Shown here: positions 13,400 through 24,568 of the stretch, piece by piece
Numbering within the stretch: position 1 is the first letter of the stretch
Layout of the letters: every line of letters begins with the position of its first letter
DNA from: Scytalidium lignicola
Taxonomy: Eukaryota; Ascomycota; Leotiomycetes
Reading direction: 5' to 3'
Assembly: GCA_002812745.2 (NCBI GenBank)
Contig: NCSJ02000202.1
Coordinates: forward strand, 1-64,000
Length of the DNA stretch: 64,000 nucleotides
Made by a program: the position numbers and the translations under genes
Notes under the pieces: model-generated
Databases searched by the model: none
Seen by the model: only the letters and a program-made list of their open reading frames with translations
What the model was told of the DNA's origin: nothing

Positions 13400-16300
13400 G
13401 ACTTAAGTATTCTATACAGATAAGGCAACTACAGCAGAAGCTTTACTTATAGATCTTAAAAAGAAAAGATCAACAATGTTACTTATACACCTTGGTACAG
13501 GAATAAGTTACTGTAGATTCATATACGTCAAAGTACAAGTTCGACTAGATAAGATGGCTAAGCTAGCATTAATCTGCTTGGACATTAGATGTTCTATAAC
13601 GTTGGCAGACTGTAGTTTTATTCTTAAACAGCTTGAAGACAAGTTAGAGATTTGTATTATAATAGTCTTGTTGACAGTACAAGGCATTACAAGTAACACT
13701 CACAAATCAGGTGAATATGTTATAGTAGATATACAATTCTAAGATGTTGACAATGATACATCTATACTGGCAGAAGCTATAGTCATAAGAGAAATCTATA
13801 TCATGGACAATTTGCAAGTGAACATGTTGATAAGAATAGATATAATGGCATTAGAACTTATGACTTTGGATCTTGAAAAGAAACAATTAATTATAGTATC
13901 TTGTAAAGTTATTGCAGAAGTTATAGTCCAGCATTGAGCAAGCTTACAAGCCAGGTTAGTTCATGCTAGAATAACCACTTTAGTATTACTAAACTCTATA
14001 GCCAGAATACCCATATACTATACAATTCACATAGACTAGGATTACATCTTTGAACCAGATGAATCTCCTTACTTAGTAATTTACACTCAAGTATTGAATA
14101 CTTTTACATTATTTTTACTTTTTTGTAATTATTCAGAACAGGCAGTTAAAATCCAATGGAACACTTGTCTAGGAATTCTCTAAGAATTAGAATACAAATA
14201 CACATTGGTAGTTATAGCTTTTTTAGGAATATCACTTGAACCATTGGCTATGGCTGAGCATGCCTTATAACGTTGTTTAAGATAAGTATGATCTTTGGTT
14301 ATGATATGCCTAACAGCCATAGCTTTGACCACAGGTATTATACTTGCACAAACGACAGAGATAGTACTACCTAACGAAGTAACTATTTATGGTCAACCAG
14401 GAAGTTAGGCTGTAACATAATTGACTAAAGTGGTCGACTAATATACTTTGTTGTAGAAAGACTCAGGATCTTTTGTAGATGTACCAGAGGAGGAATGACT
14501 TTATATTCCTCTGAAATCAGATTAGGAATCAAGGGTTATGACCAAGAGTTTTAAGGTTTACCTCTTAAGCGATAAAGACCATTAAATAGTAGACAAGACT
14601 TTCAACCAGCTTTATTCCTTAGGCTGTATGGAATGGTCAATGTAGCCTATGTCATTTTCATTTCCAGTGTTCGTCGTATGGAGAACATTACCTTCAGGTG
14701 AATGTAAAGGATATGTAGTCGTTGACTTACATGGTCTAAATCAAATGGTCTTACCCGATGTTTATCTTATTCCCCTCTAAAGTGATATAATCAATGCAGT
14801 CTAAGGAGTTAAATTTATTTCAGTAATAAACTATGCTAGTTTTTTCTACTAGTAACGTGTAGCAAAGGGGGATCGACCTAAGTTAACGGTAGTTTTACAT
14901 CGAGGTCAAGAGTATTTCAACGTTGTGGTAATGGGATATAAGAATTTGCTAAGTTATGTATAACGTCAAATTGATAGAATCCTACAGCCTTTTCACTTTA
15001 CCAAAGCCTATATTGATGACATCATGATATATTCAAACTTGTTAGCAGAGTATGTAACCTATTTAACGTGAATCTTCTGATTGTTCTAACAGCTAGGCAT
15101 TTATGTCAAATCATCTAAGTCCTTTTTAAGTTTTCTTATAGTTTATCTTCTAGGGCAACACATTGACTTCCTAAGCCTTAGTACAGCTGTAGATAAACTT
15201 AATGTAATATTTAAGTTATTCTTTCCTCAAAACCTCAAAGTGTTAGAGATATACCTAGGACTTATCAGTTGGTTATGACAATATGTCCTATGGTATTCAA
15301 CGATTATAAAACTATTGTAACAACAGAAGTTGCTTTTTTTACAGAATACTCTAACTAGTAAAACCTAAACCAAGTATACAGGAATTACCAAAATATTTAA
15401 GCTTATGGTTAAAGAGATAACAGCTTTCTATATACTCTAAGATATTCTCTTTAAACTTACTTATCTAATTCACCTTAATCTAAACTAGTGATTATATATT
15501 GACTTAAATGCTTTTAAAGAACATGGCTTTGGAGCAATAATATACCATGTGAAAAACAACGAAACCAAGGAGTAAACAGATAAATCTTACCTAAACTGTT
15601 CACAAATTGAGCTTATACTATTCTTAAGTAAAGCCTTAACAGTATTAGAGAAAAATTATTGGCTAACTGAATTAGAGATCATAGGAATAGTATGGACCTT
15701 ATGAAAACTATATCACCTTATAGAATCTTCTAAGTATACTCTTACAAGGATTTATACAGACTATGGTGTAGTTATTGGTATTGTTCGACAAAACTCTCTT
15801 CATATCACCTCAGTGGAAAAATCCAACTTATGCCTTGTTAAGGCCTTTGAATATATACAGTGGTTTGATGTGGAGCTTATTCACAAACTTGGAAAGTCTT
15901 ATATTATACTAGACACTTTGTTATGATTGCTTATTAATGAGGTTAGTAATCAGACTAAGGATGATGAACTTGATTTTAGCTATGCTTATAATTACTTGAT
16001 TACTCTAATGGAAATGTTTATAGAATTTAAGCAGCAACTAGTAAAAGTATACTAGCTTAACTTAACTTATAAGTGCATTGTCGATCAAATTACTCATAAT
16101 GAATCCTTGCTTAGCCAGGATCAATGTGAATTACCTTTTATAATATACGACAGTTTAATTTAGTACTAAGAAGAGATTCATAGGCTATGTATTCCAAAAT
16201 CGATAATCAAGGACATCCTAGACATCGTTCATACTAAGGTAAGGTATCCAGGAACAACAGTTACAAAAGACTAGGTCAATTCCTTTTATATATATTATGT

Positions 16301-17470
16301 TATTAAAGAAGTCAAAGATTATATTTATTATTGCTTAAAGTACTTAGGATACCAAACCAGACACCATCAACCTTATAGGTTACTCTAACCTATTAGTTTA
16401 CTATTATCTCCATTTCATACTATATCAATTGACTTTATTCTAACTTTACCTGACTCTGAAGGATTTAACGTAATTATGTTAGTAATTAATAAATTCAGCA
16501 AATGTATTATTCTTATCCCTGGTAAGGACAATTTGACCATGGAGTAATGGGCAAACGTTTTAGTAGAATGATTATAGATTGCTGATTAGGGTCTGCCTAA
16601 GGTAATCATATCAGACCACGATAAGAAATTCCTCTTAGATCTTTAGCGTTATCTCTTTACCTAACTTAACATTAACTTATTGTATTCGACTGCTTACTAC
16701 CCTCAAACTGATGGAGTCAGTGAAAGAACAAACTAATATGTTGAAATTGTATTATGATTCCATATGACAACCATAGTAAATCCTAAGCTGTGAAAGCACA
16801 TTTTGCTTTACATTCAATCTATATATAATAACACCAAATCATCTACCACAAGGTTTATACTTAATGAGCTGTTATATGGCTTTACTTTGAATTATATTAT
16901 CGATATAAATCCTACAAGACAAGACCTAAAGCTACTGCAAGTCATCTTGTAGAGTAAGGCAGAGCAAGCCATAGAATATATGAACATTATAGTTAAGGCA
17001 AACTATGATAAGCATCACCAAAGCAAGTTCTTGAACGTTGGTGACTGGGCAATGATAAGACTTTATCAAGGTTATAAGTTGCCTAATGAACATTACAAGT
17101 TAAGTAAACAGTATACAAAACCCTTTAAAATCTTAAAATGGATTAGATAGCTTGCTTATTAACTTGATATACCAGAGTACTGGACTATACACCTTGTATT
17201 TTCCATAGCACAACTAGAACCTGCATTAGCACTTGGTTTAGACTTATTCTAACGTCCAATTCTGGAATAGCCAAGTCTTGTCATCCAAGGAGGAGATCTA
17301 GAGTAGGAAGTTGAGTGTATTCTAGACAAAAGAGTACAAAAGGTTAGCTGAGGCATGTCTACACAATATCTTGTAAGGTGGAAGGGATAGGAGGCTGAGT
17401 ATGACTAATGGAGATCTGTTAAGGACTTAAATTGCCTGGATCTAATCGTGGAATTCGAACAGAACATAGT
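13400..17470 (+). pseudogene. pol of element C with C-terminal chromodomain (decayed)
   Basis: Reverse transcriptase is clear at about 14670-15060: a FVVWRTLPSGECKGYVVVD block, an ISVINYASFF block and the catalytic AYIDDIMIYS block with both Asp kept. RNase H-like sequence is at about 15480-15930. The integrase follows at about 16190-17230, with a zinc-finger-like CLKYLGYQTRHHQP block, ISIDFILTLPDSEGF, IISDHDKKF, YYPQTDGVSERTN, and an LDIPEYWTIHLVFSIAQLEP tail. A chromodomain (VECILDKRV...TQYLVRWKG) is at about 17300-17440. Such chromodomains target integration to silent chromatin in known chromoviruses. RIP-type stops make it non-functional. The 13476-13742 frame may be protease-linked, but the active-site DSG is not convincing. 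Confidence 0.82.
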
Positions 17471-17564
17471 TGATCAAAATACAGTTGTGAGTATTATGTA
17501 TAATATGTATACTTTTTGCTTACTTCCCCCTTAACCTTGAACAATTATACTTTCACCTTCACTT

Positions 17565-18731
17565 TTGATATTACTAACTATACTAATGTTATCAATTTCA
17601 TCAATCACATACCTTCAGCCATTTATGGCCATAGAGTATATAATTGTTATTTACAGTGTTAATGCATTCCATCTATTAACCTCAATGGTAGTACAGTATA
17701 ACACTAATTATAAGGCCTTGGATTTTGTCATTAAAACAAGGCATTATAGTAAAGTTCTTCTATTCACGAAATTTTACAAACTAAAGTATTGTGAAGAATT
17801 GTTAGAACATGTCAGAGGTTTGAAAGCCAACTACAACAAGATTATCATAAACAAACCTCCGCTTAGCTGTATTAAGCACTTTATATTAGATGAAGAGTTT
17901 GACGAAGTAAAAAGACTTGAGTAGTTTGCAGAACTTCCCCTTAACTTTAGAGGTTTTCATATTGAAAGTATAGACAAGCTAACTAAGGCTTAAGTATGAT
18001 TAATATATCATCATCTAGTTACCTTTCAACAAGTGTATAACATCGACTATAGTCATCTTTACACCTAGCAGATAGTTCAGATATATTTGATAATTTGCTA
18101 ATACTCAAAGTTAATGAAGGAGTTTATTATTACAAAGTTAATACATAGGTTACTTATAGTCAATATGGACACCTTCGTTAGGTATTACCCTTTGTTCTTT
18201 CAATTCACCACCGAGTTTCAGCTAGTTACTCTCCCTTATCTGATGTGTTGGATCTACAATTATGTCCATTTGCATGAAACCTAAGGCATGATATTTCAAT
18301 ACTTCGAATAGCATGCCAACATCCTTTATAAAGAAGGAGAGTATGCTAAAAATATCCTTTTGCTAGCTTTGTTCTTAGTCATACTTAAACATACTTTGGT
18401 AATAGATCAACTAAGTCTTACTAAAAGACAAAAACAACCATAATATGAAGTTAGTCTTATCTTAGTCAAATTGGACATCTCATTGGACCATAGCTTAATG
18501 TTAACTCAACTTTATTACTTTAAGATTCCTGAGTAACCAAAGCTTTACAACAAAGTAGAATCTTCAATATAAGCTGTCTAACATTCATCTTGAACAAAAC
18601 CAAACTTGTTATTAGAAACATGTCAAGAATTTAGCTATTGAATCTCCACAACACTCTTTCAGCTAATCCATGAGATCGTTGACAATGCTATTGATAGTTG
18701 TTATAGTACTAACTTTACACAAGAGGATTAA
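17565..18731 (+). pseudogene. Unrecognised third ORF of element C, downstream of pol
   Basis: After the chromodomain a different frame runs from about 17565 to the TAA at 18729-18731, nearly 390 codons. It is open for 119 codons (to 17924) and is then interrupted only by scattered TAA/TAG/TGA codons of the kind made by RIP from Gln and Trp codons. The N-terminal 45 residues are hydrophobic (MILLTILMLSISS...). The rest is mixed and rich in Leu, Ile, Tyr and His. It occupies the place where some gypsy elements carry an env-like or accessory ORF, but I do not recognise the family and see no convincing envelope features. The start could be the TTG at 17565 or the ATG at 17586. Confidence 0.5.
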
Positions 18732-18887
18732 GCATGTTATAGTTTATAAGCATTATTATGGGGTTTCTACAGAGTCTTCATTACTTAGGCCTTCTTTTTT
18801 TCTTTTGAATTTCTTATTAGGGCTTTTCTTTAAGGCTTTTATAGGTTTATAACGAAGGTGCAATGCTTTTTCGAAAAGGCTGGCATA

Positions 18888-19093
18888 TGTTATGGCGTCC
18901 TTATGACTACCTCAAGAGTACTGGGTTGGACATACCTTATTCTATAGCTTAGCCATAGCCAGGTTGGTTATACTTTATTCTATTGATTATACGGCCATAT
19001 CTTATTCCATAACTTAGTTATATTATGTGCTTTGGCATTAAGAAGAATAGAGCATCCTTTTTACCTCCTATAAACTTGACCTATACCATGACA
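18888..19093 (+). repeat. Right LTR of element C
   Basis: 206 bp starting TGTTATGGCG and ending ATGACA, followed by the target duplication AAATC (19094-19098). Partner of 10795-11000. Confidence 0.88.
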
Positions 19094-19098
19094 AAATC

Positions 19099-19911
19099 AT
19101 TAATTATAAAATGTATTATAAGAAACTATAATACTTAGTTAAATGGATAAGATACTTGGAAAATAAGAACAAATAAGAACTTACCTTTAATCTTATAAGT
19201 TGTAAGGAGTTATTAGAGGAATATTACTAAACTCATCTTAGAATGGATTTCCAGGCAATGGAATTACAAGATTAGAAAAGAAAAANGTCAATAACAGAAG
19301 AAGAAGTTATGCTTAAGTTAGCAGAATATAACTTTAGAAGTTATAAGAAACTTTGTTTTTCTTATTTTTTTTTNACTCTTCTCAGTGTCTAGTTTATTCA
19401 AGGTCTTTAGACTATAACATATCATTTCCTTAGTATACCTCCAAAGGAAGACTTACTGTTTATCCAAGCAAGTAAGACAAGTAGTAGCCTTAACCAATGC
19501 CTAAGAAGCTTAGGTCAAAGTAGTAAAAATCTTCTTATACTCAGAGGAAAAGCATTTGTCCTTATATTTATATAACTTCTAAGAAGGTATATAAAGATAC
19601 TCACTATTACATTTGTAATTATTGTAAACATACTCTTTATAATGATCAAAATCAAGAATCATCTTGTATGGTAATCCTTTTCGTTTATAATATAAACAAA
19701 GTATTACTTTAATCTTGAGGTTTTGAATATAAATACCAAGACTTAATCTTTCTTAGTGTTTTCTTGATCATGACTGTTTTAGTAAATTATTATTATTAAG
19801 ACTTGAATGTTTTGGTAACATGTTAAAAANGAAAGAATGAATTAACAAATAATAAGATTGTTCATGATAATAGTTAAGTGTTAAGATGATATTAGTATAA
19901 AAAGAGGATAA
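19099..19911 (+). mobile_element. 3' remainder of gypsy element B: second half of chromodomain, 3' UTR, PPT
   Basis: When element C and one copy of AAATC are removed, the frame from 10794 continues here as a chromodomain: a YLVKWIRYLENKNK block, then NLISCKELLEEYY (about 19130-19230). The rest is AT-rich 3' untranslated sequence. The purine run AAAAAGAGGATAA directly precedes the right LTR at 19912 and fits a polypurine tract. Confidence 0.8.
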
Positions 19912-20266
19912 TGTTACAAGTTTGACTAAACAAGCTAATTAATGTAAGCTTAAAGCTTGGTATATAAAAGGTATATACAAAGAACCTAATAATTAAGAGG
20001 TTATATGATTAAGATCATTAAATCAGAGTAATCTAATAATCCAGGGACTTGGATCAGGGGATCATGGTAATCCAACGATCCAATTGTATTCCATTATCTA
20101 TATAAGCACGTTGTAAGAACATAAGAGTAGACTCCTCGTGTTCAATCTAAATACATTATTGGATCCTACCTTTGACTTAGTTGCCTGTGTTACACATTTC
20201 TATGGTCCCTGAACATCTACCTTACCCCTGGCTATCCAGTGACCTGGATAGCGTAGTTTTGTAACA
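19912..20266 (+). repeat. Right LTR of gypsy element B
   Basis: 355 bp, starts TGTTACAAG and ends TTTGTAACA. Partner of 4774-5126. The flanking bases (CTTCT before the left LTR, ATAAT after this one) do not form a target duplication. The outer neighbours belong to elements in opposite orientation. Confidence 0.85.
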
Positions 20267-21991
20267 ATAATCCTTGACTTAAGTATCAATATTTAATTTT
20301 ACTACGACTTCTAATGTTATGAAATTTCCTACAGCTTTAAAATCTAATAACACTTTTACTTTTTGTCTAACTATAATAACTTCTAAAAATAATGCATTTT
20401 CGTTCAGAGCTTTTCTCTCTTTTGCATTATCAGTAGTCTATCCTCGTTCGTCTGCTAAGTCCGGTGAACATGATTAACTTCTTCACCACTTTTCTTTTAC
20501 TTTGTTTTCTACAACTTTTAAGGCTTTACCCTGGATTCTTTTTATTTCATCTTCATTAATGTTTAAAATTACTACTTCAACTTCGAGATCTAGAAATTCA
20601 TCAACTTCCTCTTAAGCTAATATGTAAAGTCTAGTAATAACTTTTAATATTAACTGTATACTACCCTTTGGTAATCGAAGTATTATGTCTATTTGTAACT
20701 TATCTTAAGTAAGGGTGATCATTTTATGGCTTCTCTTAATAACTAAAATTAGGTTGTCCTATTCAAACAATAATTTGCCAGTTGTTTTAGTTTCCTATTA
20801 AAAGATCTTGCTTTTACTCCGCTTAAAGAGTTACATAATATGTTAACATCTCAGATACTTGTAATTAATGCAGTAGTATACTTGTAACTAAAGTTAATCT
20901 CCAACATCAAGTACTTCCTTGGTCGTGTCTCCTTTTAAGTGTATTAAGTTTACAAATGCCCTCATACCAAGTACATCTCTCCTTGCTTTTTCGTAGCTTA
21001 GTAGTAAACTTTCTTGTCTTGAAATACTTATAACTCTTACGCTTACAGCTGTTGCCTGCTTTCCTTTGTCCTTGTGGCTACTAGCAAAATGTTTAAGAAG
21101 CTTACACTTGAAATACAACTTCTTTTCCTTTTGATCTTTTAACTTTTTAAGGCTGATTCCGAACAAATTTCCCTTTCTCTTAAACTTCTGATTTTTGCCT
21201 TTCCAAGGCTTTCCCTTTTTAACCGCGTCCAAGTTTATAGAATCTTCTTTATCAGCTGGTGTCGATTTTCGATCTGCCTTTTTGCTCGTAAAAGAATATT
21301 GTTCTCTTTTCTTAAACTTCCTTTTGTAGATTCGATTATCAAACCTTACTGATTTGGCAATCATTTCTTTTAATGTGTCTGGCTATCCACTCAGCTTGGA
21401 TATGTCATCCTTAACTTCCTCTCCGAGTCTCTTATAATATACTGCTTTAAAAGCTTCATCCTGCCATTTTGTCTGAACTGCATATCATCTAAACTCTGCT
21501 GCATAATCCGAAGCTAGTCGACCTCCTTGCTTTAGGAATGGAAGTTTACGCTCAACGTCTCTCTTTGTATCTATGCTACCACATGCTTTCTCAATAGTTA
21601 CCTAGAAGTTGTTGAGATCCGAAAATATATTATACATTTCTTGCCACTAAGCTTCTACTCTGTTCTGGTAAGTTATGAAGTCGTTCAGGTATAGTTGAAA
21701 CCAATCAAAAGCTAGTTCTGTAAGGTTTGATGCTATCCAGAGAACCTTGTCTTCTTCTCCATCAAATCTATCTTTATTAAACTTGAAGAAGATCATAACC
21801 TGTGCCTTGAACCTTTAAAGCTTAGACTTATCTCCTGCAAATGGTATTGGAAGCAGTACCTTCGGGGGTTTCACCTCCGCTTTGTCTCTTTCATTATCCG
21901 CCATAGCTTCACTCCTTATGTTAGCACGGTTTACCAGGTTATACTTACTTCTTCACACACAACTTGTTATCCAAGTAAATGGTGTTCAAAA
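20267..21991 (-). pseudogene. Antisense gypsy element D: gag and protease fragment
   Basis: On the minus strand a gag frame starts at the ATG at 21904 (MADNERDKAEVKPPKVLL). It runs through a capsid-like region with a few stops, then is open at 20894-21364 with a basic stretch and a degenerate zinc knuckle (YFKCKLLKHFASSHK). A protease-like block (VLLDFKAVGNFITLEVVV) appears at about 20310-20390. The frame stops at 20267, where the LTR of element B starts, so RT and later parts are absent. It is less AT-rich than elements A-C, suggesting weaker or later RIP. Confidence 0.75.
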
Positions 21992-22522
21992 TGTTATAGA
22001 ACCTCTAATCACCGACACATGATGTAGGCTTGGTCACTTTGTAGGTTTATCTGTGGAACAAGCTGACTGAAGTTTATGAAGTAGTAAAGTATATTGTAGA
22101 GTTGTAACTTAGGTTGAACACGAGGTTCCTAACTAAAGCTTAGGGAGTGTGTTCTTATATAGACGTTTGATATTCCTTCAGTATAGACCAGTATAGACCC
22201 GTATAGCCATACGTCCCTATACGCCTTTTGTCACAAGTTATGGCGCTAGTGGTAGGCAAGCTTACATAGATTTAGTATAGGACAGAGACTCAATCAATTG
22301 CGCATACAGATGATACTCTACAGGAGTGGGATATGCCCATAATATAGGGGCAATCCTGAGACACTTAAGTCACGTGGCCTACGCCCATCTCCCAATTACG
22401 TAAGCATATTCTGACACCTTTATACGCCAAGACCTTGTCACGTGACCCAACACTCGTTGATCACTGACGTCCCATAGGTCGCCCCTCAGACCTATCAGGC
22501 TGTGGAGGTAAGATCCGTAACA
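21992..22522 (-). repeat. 5' LTR of antisense element D
   Basis: Read on the minus strand this 531-bp segment starts TGTTACGGATC at 22522 and ends TATAACA at 21992. It is followed by TTTTGAACA, the same bases that follow the left LTR of element B. It lies 87 bp upstream of the gag ATG. No second copy is in the window. Confidence 0.65.
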
Positions 22523-22975
22523 CTTTGAGCTCCTTGAAATTCTGTTGTATCTCGTCTAGCTTGTTGTCTGTCATGTTAAAGGTCATGTTTTTGTCTTGTC
22601 TGTCATCCTTCAGGCCTTTGAGGAATGATTTTAGAGCTCTCAGGAAGTCTAAGGCATTGTTGGATAGTATAGGGCAGGCTTTTCAGCCTTCCTGGCCTTC
22701 TGTAGCTGGTTTCTGACCGACATATTCGATCAGGGTTTTGGTTTCTTGGAGGAGGTAAATCTGCTGTTCGTTCAGGTCCTTCTTTTTTTCCCTTACTTTT
22801 GGACAACTATAGTCTACGAGGGGCTCCTTACCACCGGGCAGCATGGAGTTGACCTCGAGGAATCGATTCCTGGTGTCCAATTTCTGGTAGGTGGCGTGGT
22901 TGTCGAGTTATTTCCAAAAAGTCGATTTGGGCACGCGGAGATGTTCCTCCATGCAAGGCATATAAGGAACGTCTA
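22523..22975 (-). pseudogene. Unidentified coding relic
   Basis: The minus strand holds a mostly open, charged frame from about 22975 to 22683 (MEEHLRVPKSTFW, then DTRNRFLEVNSMLPGGKEPL and REKKKDLNEQQIYLLQETKT). It contains one stop near the start, and a plausible continuation in another frame reaches the LTR boundary at 22523. Base composition is that of a normal gene, unlike the repeats to the left. I do not recognise the family. It looks like the 3' part of a gene cut by insertion of element D. A plus-strand ORF at 22746-23177 is its shadow. Confidence 0.35.
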
Positions 22976-23294
22976 TTCCCCCTTTGTTATTTCTTCAAGC
23001 CTTTCGCATTTTACCACGGCGGCTTTGTTGCTTGAATCCTTTGCAATCAGGATAATAATACGTACGGAGGTTACAGCAGCTAAGTATTCATATAGCAAGC
23101 ACTACTGTAGTAAGGGTGCTATATTAGGCAGTAGCCTTTACAACTTAAGCGAGAAGCCGACGATTCCGCGTTCTTGATAACAAAGACGGGGACCTCAAGT
23201 AAACATCCCCAAATCGACACTCAAGGAATACAGGACCTTCAGCTCAAACAAAGCATTCCGGAATTTTGGCACACAGCAGCTTGTAGTCTACGAC

Positions 23295-24568
23295 ATGAGG
23301 TTCTCTAGCTTATCGCTGCTGGCTTTATCAGCATCCGCAGTCAATGCACGATTCGTCGAGAAGTATGAAACGAATCAAGTAGTCCTCGAACCGGATTCTA
23401 CAGCAGAGTTATACCTTTTAGAACTCAGTGATGGAGAGCAGAGATGGGCCACCGAGGATGAGAAATGGGAATTACGAAGGGCAAGAATTGGATGCATGAC
23501 CGCAGGTGAACTCTGCTAACCTGCCCTCGCAGAATGGCCAGAACTTCATGGACATCACGATAAATCATAACTTAGGCAAAAACAGAGCAAGCGCAATGAC
23601 GAAAGTGACATTCCCAGAGGCTCCGGTCAACCAGAATGCGCTGAAGCCCTTACTGAAGACTCTATCGAAGAAGAATATGCAGGAAAACCTCGAAGTATTC
23701 ACCTCCTTTCACACAAGGTTTTATCGGTCTGAGAGCGGGAAGCAATCATCGGAATGGCTCCAGAAGAAGGTAGCAGAAGTAATTGCAGAATCTGGGGCAG
23801 ACAAGCACGGAGCTTCTGTACGACCCTTCGAGCACTCCTGGGGTCAGAGCAGTGTCATCGCCACCATCCCCGGGAAGAGCAACTCTACCGTTGTCATCGG
23901 CGCCCACCAAGATAGCATCAACCTTCTCCTTCCATGGATCCTTTCCGCTCCAGGCGCAGATGACGATGGCAGTGGAACGGTGACCATTCTGGAAGCTCTT
24001 CGTACCCTGCTTACCTCTGAAGAGATTATCAAGGGAGAGGCCAGAAACACCATTGAATTCCACTGGTATTCTGCCGAGGAAGGTGGACTGCTCGGCAGCC
24101 AGGCCATATTTGAATCATATGAGAAGGAAGGAAGAGATGTACGGGCTATGTTGCAGCAGGATATGACTGGATTTGTGCAGAGGACTCTCGACGCCGGTGA
24201 ACAGGAGAGCGTTGGGGTCATTACCGACTTTGTGGACCCGGCTCTGACTGAGTTCATCAAAAAGATCGTTACCGAGGCAAGTCACTCTGTTGCTCCTTCT
24301 TTTCCCTCCCCAACTGACTCCTTGCTTTCAACAGTACTGTGATATCCCATACATTGAGACCAAGTGCGGATACGCATGCTCGGACCATGCCTCTGCATCA
24401 AAGGCAGGGTACCCATCTGCCTTCGTCATTGAGTCCGACTTCAATTACTCCGACGACCACATTCACGGATCGGATGATCTAATCAAATATCTGAGCTTTG
24501 ATCACATGCTTCAACATGCACGTTTGACTCTAGGTCTTGTGTACGAGCTAGCTTTTGCAAAGCTATAG
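23295..24568 (+). CDS. LAP1: Secreted leucine aminopeptidase, M28E family
   Basis: Exons 23295-23480, 23533-24276 and 24335-24568 give 387 residues, the normal length for fungal Lap1-type enzymes. The product has a signal peptide ([18 protein letters not shown]) and a short propeptide. The dinuclear zinc site of family M28 is complete: [28 protein letters not shown] and CSDHASAS. A CxxxxxxxxxCGYAC cysteine cluster is kept. It removes N-terminal residues from peptides outside the cell. Both introns start with GC, not GT: AGG|GCAAGA...CTCGCAG (52 bp, branch CTAAC) and GAG|GCAAGT...CAACAG (58 bp, branch CTGAC). Splicing there restores the family sequence [15 protein letters not shown] and [12 protein letters not shown] in phase 0. 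No GT donor does so. Confidence 0.92.

Larger units (their letters stand above)
10795..19093 (+). mobile_element. Chromovirus-type gypsy element C, nested in element B
   Basis: A complete 8.3-kb LTR element. Its two LTRs are each 206 bp (10795-11000 and 18888-19093), beginning TGTTAYGGCG. The target duplication AAATC is present at 10790-10794 and 19094-19098. The left LTR ends in TA rather than CA, which fits RIP. Two bases after the left LTR, the sequence TGGTAGC at 11003 matches the start of a primer site for initiator tRNA-Met as known from yeast elements. Inside are gag, pol with a C-terminal chromodomain, and an extra frame after pol. All frames carry RIP-type stops. Confidence 0.88.

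Noticed and set aside
22746..23177. 143-codon plus-strand frame upstream of the aminopeptidase
   Set aside because: Antisense to a more protein-like minus frame; starts with no clear context and shows no similarity.
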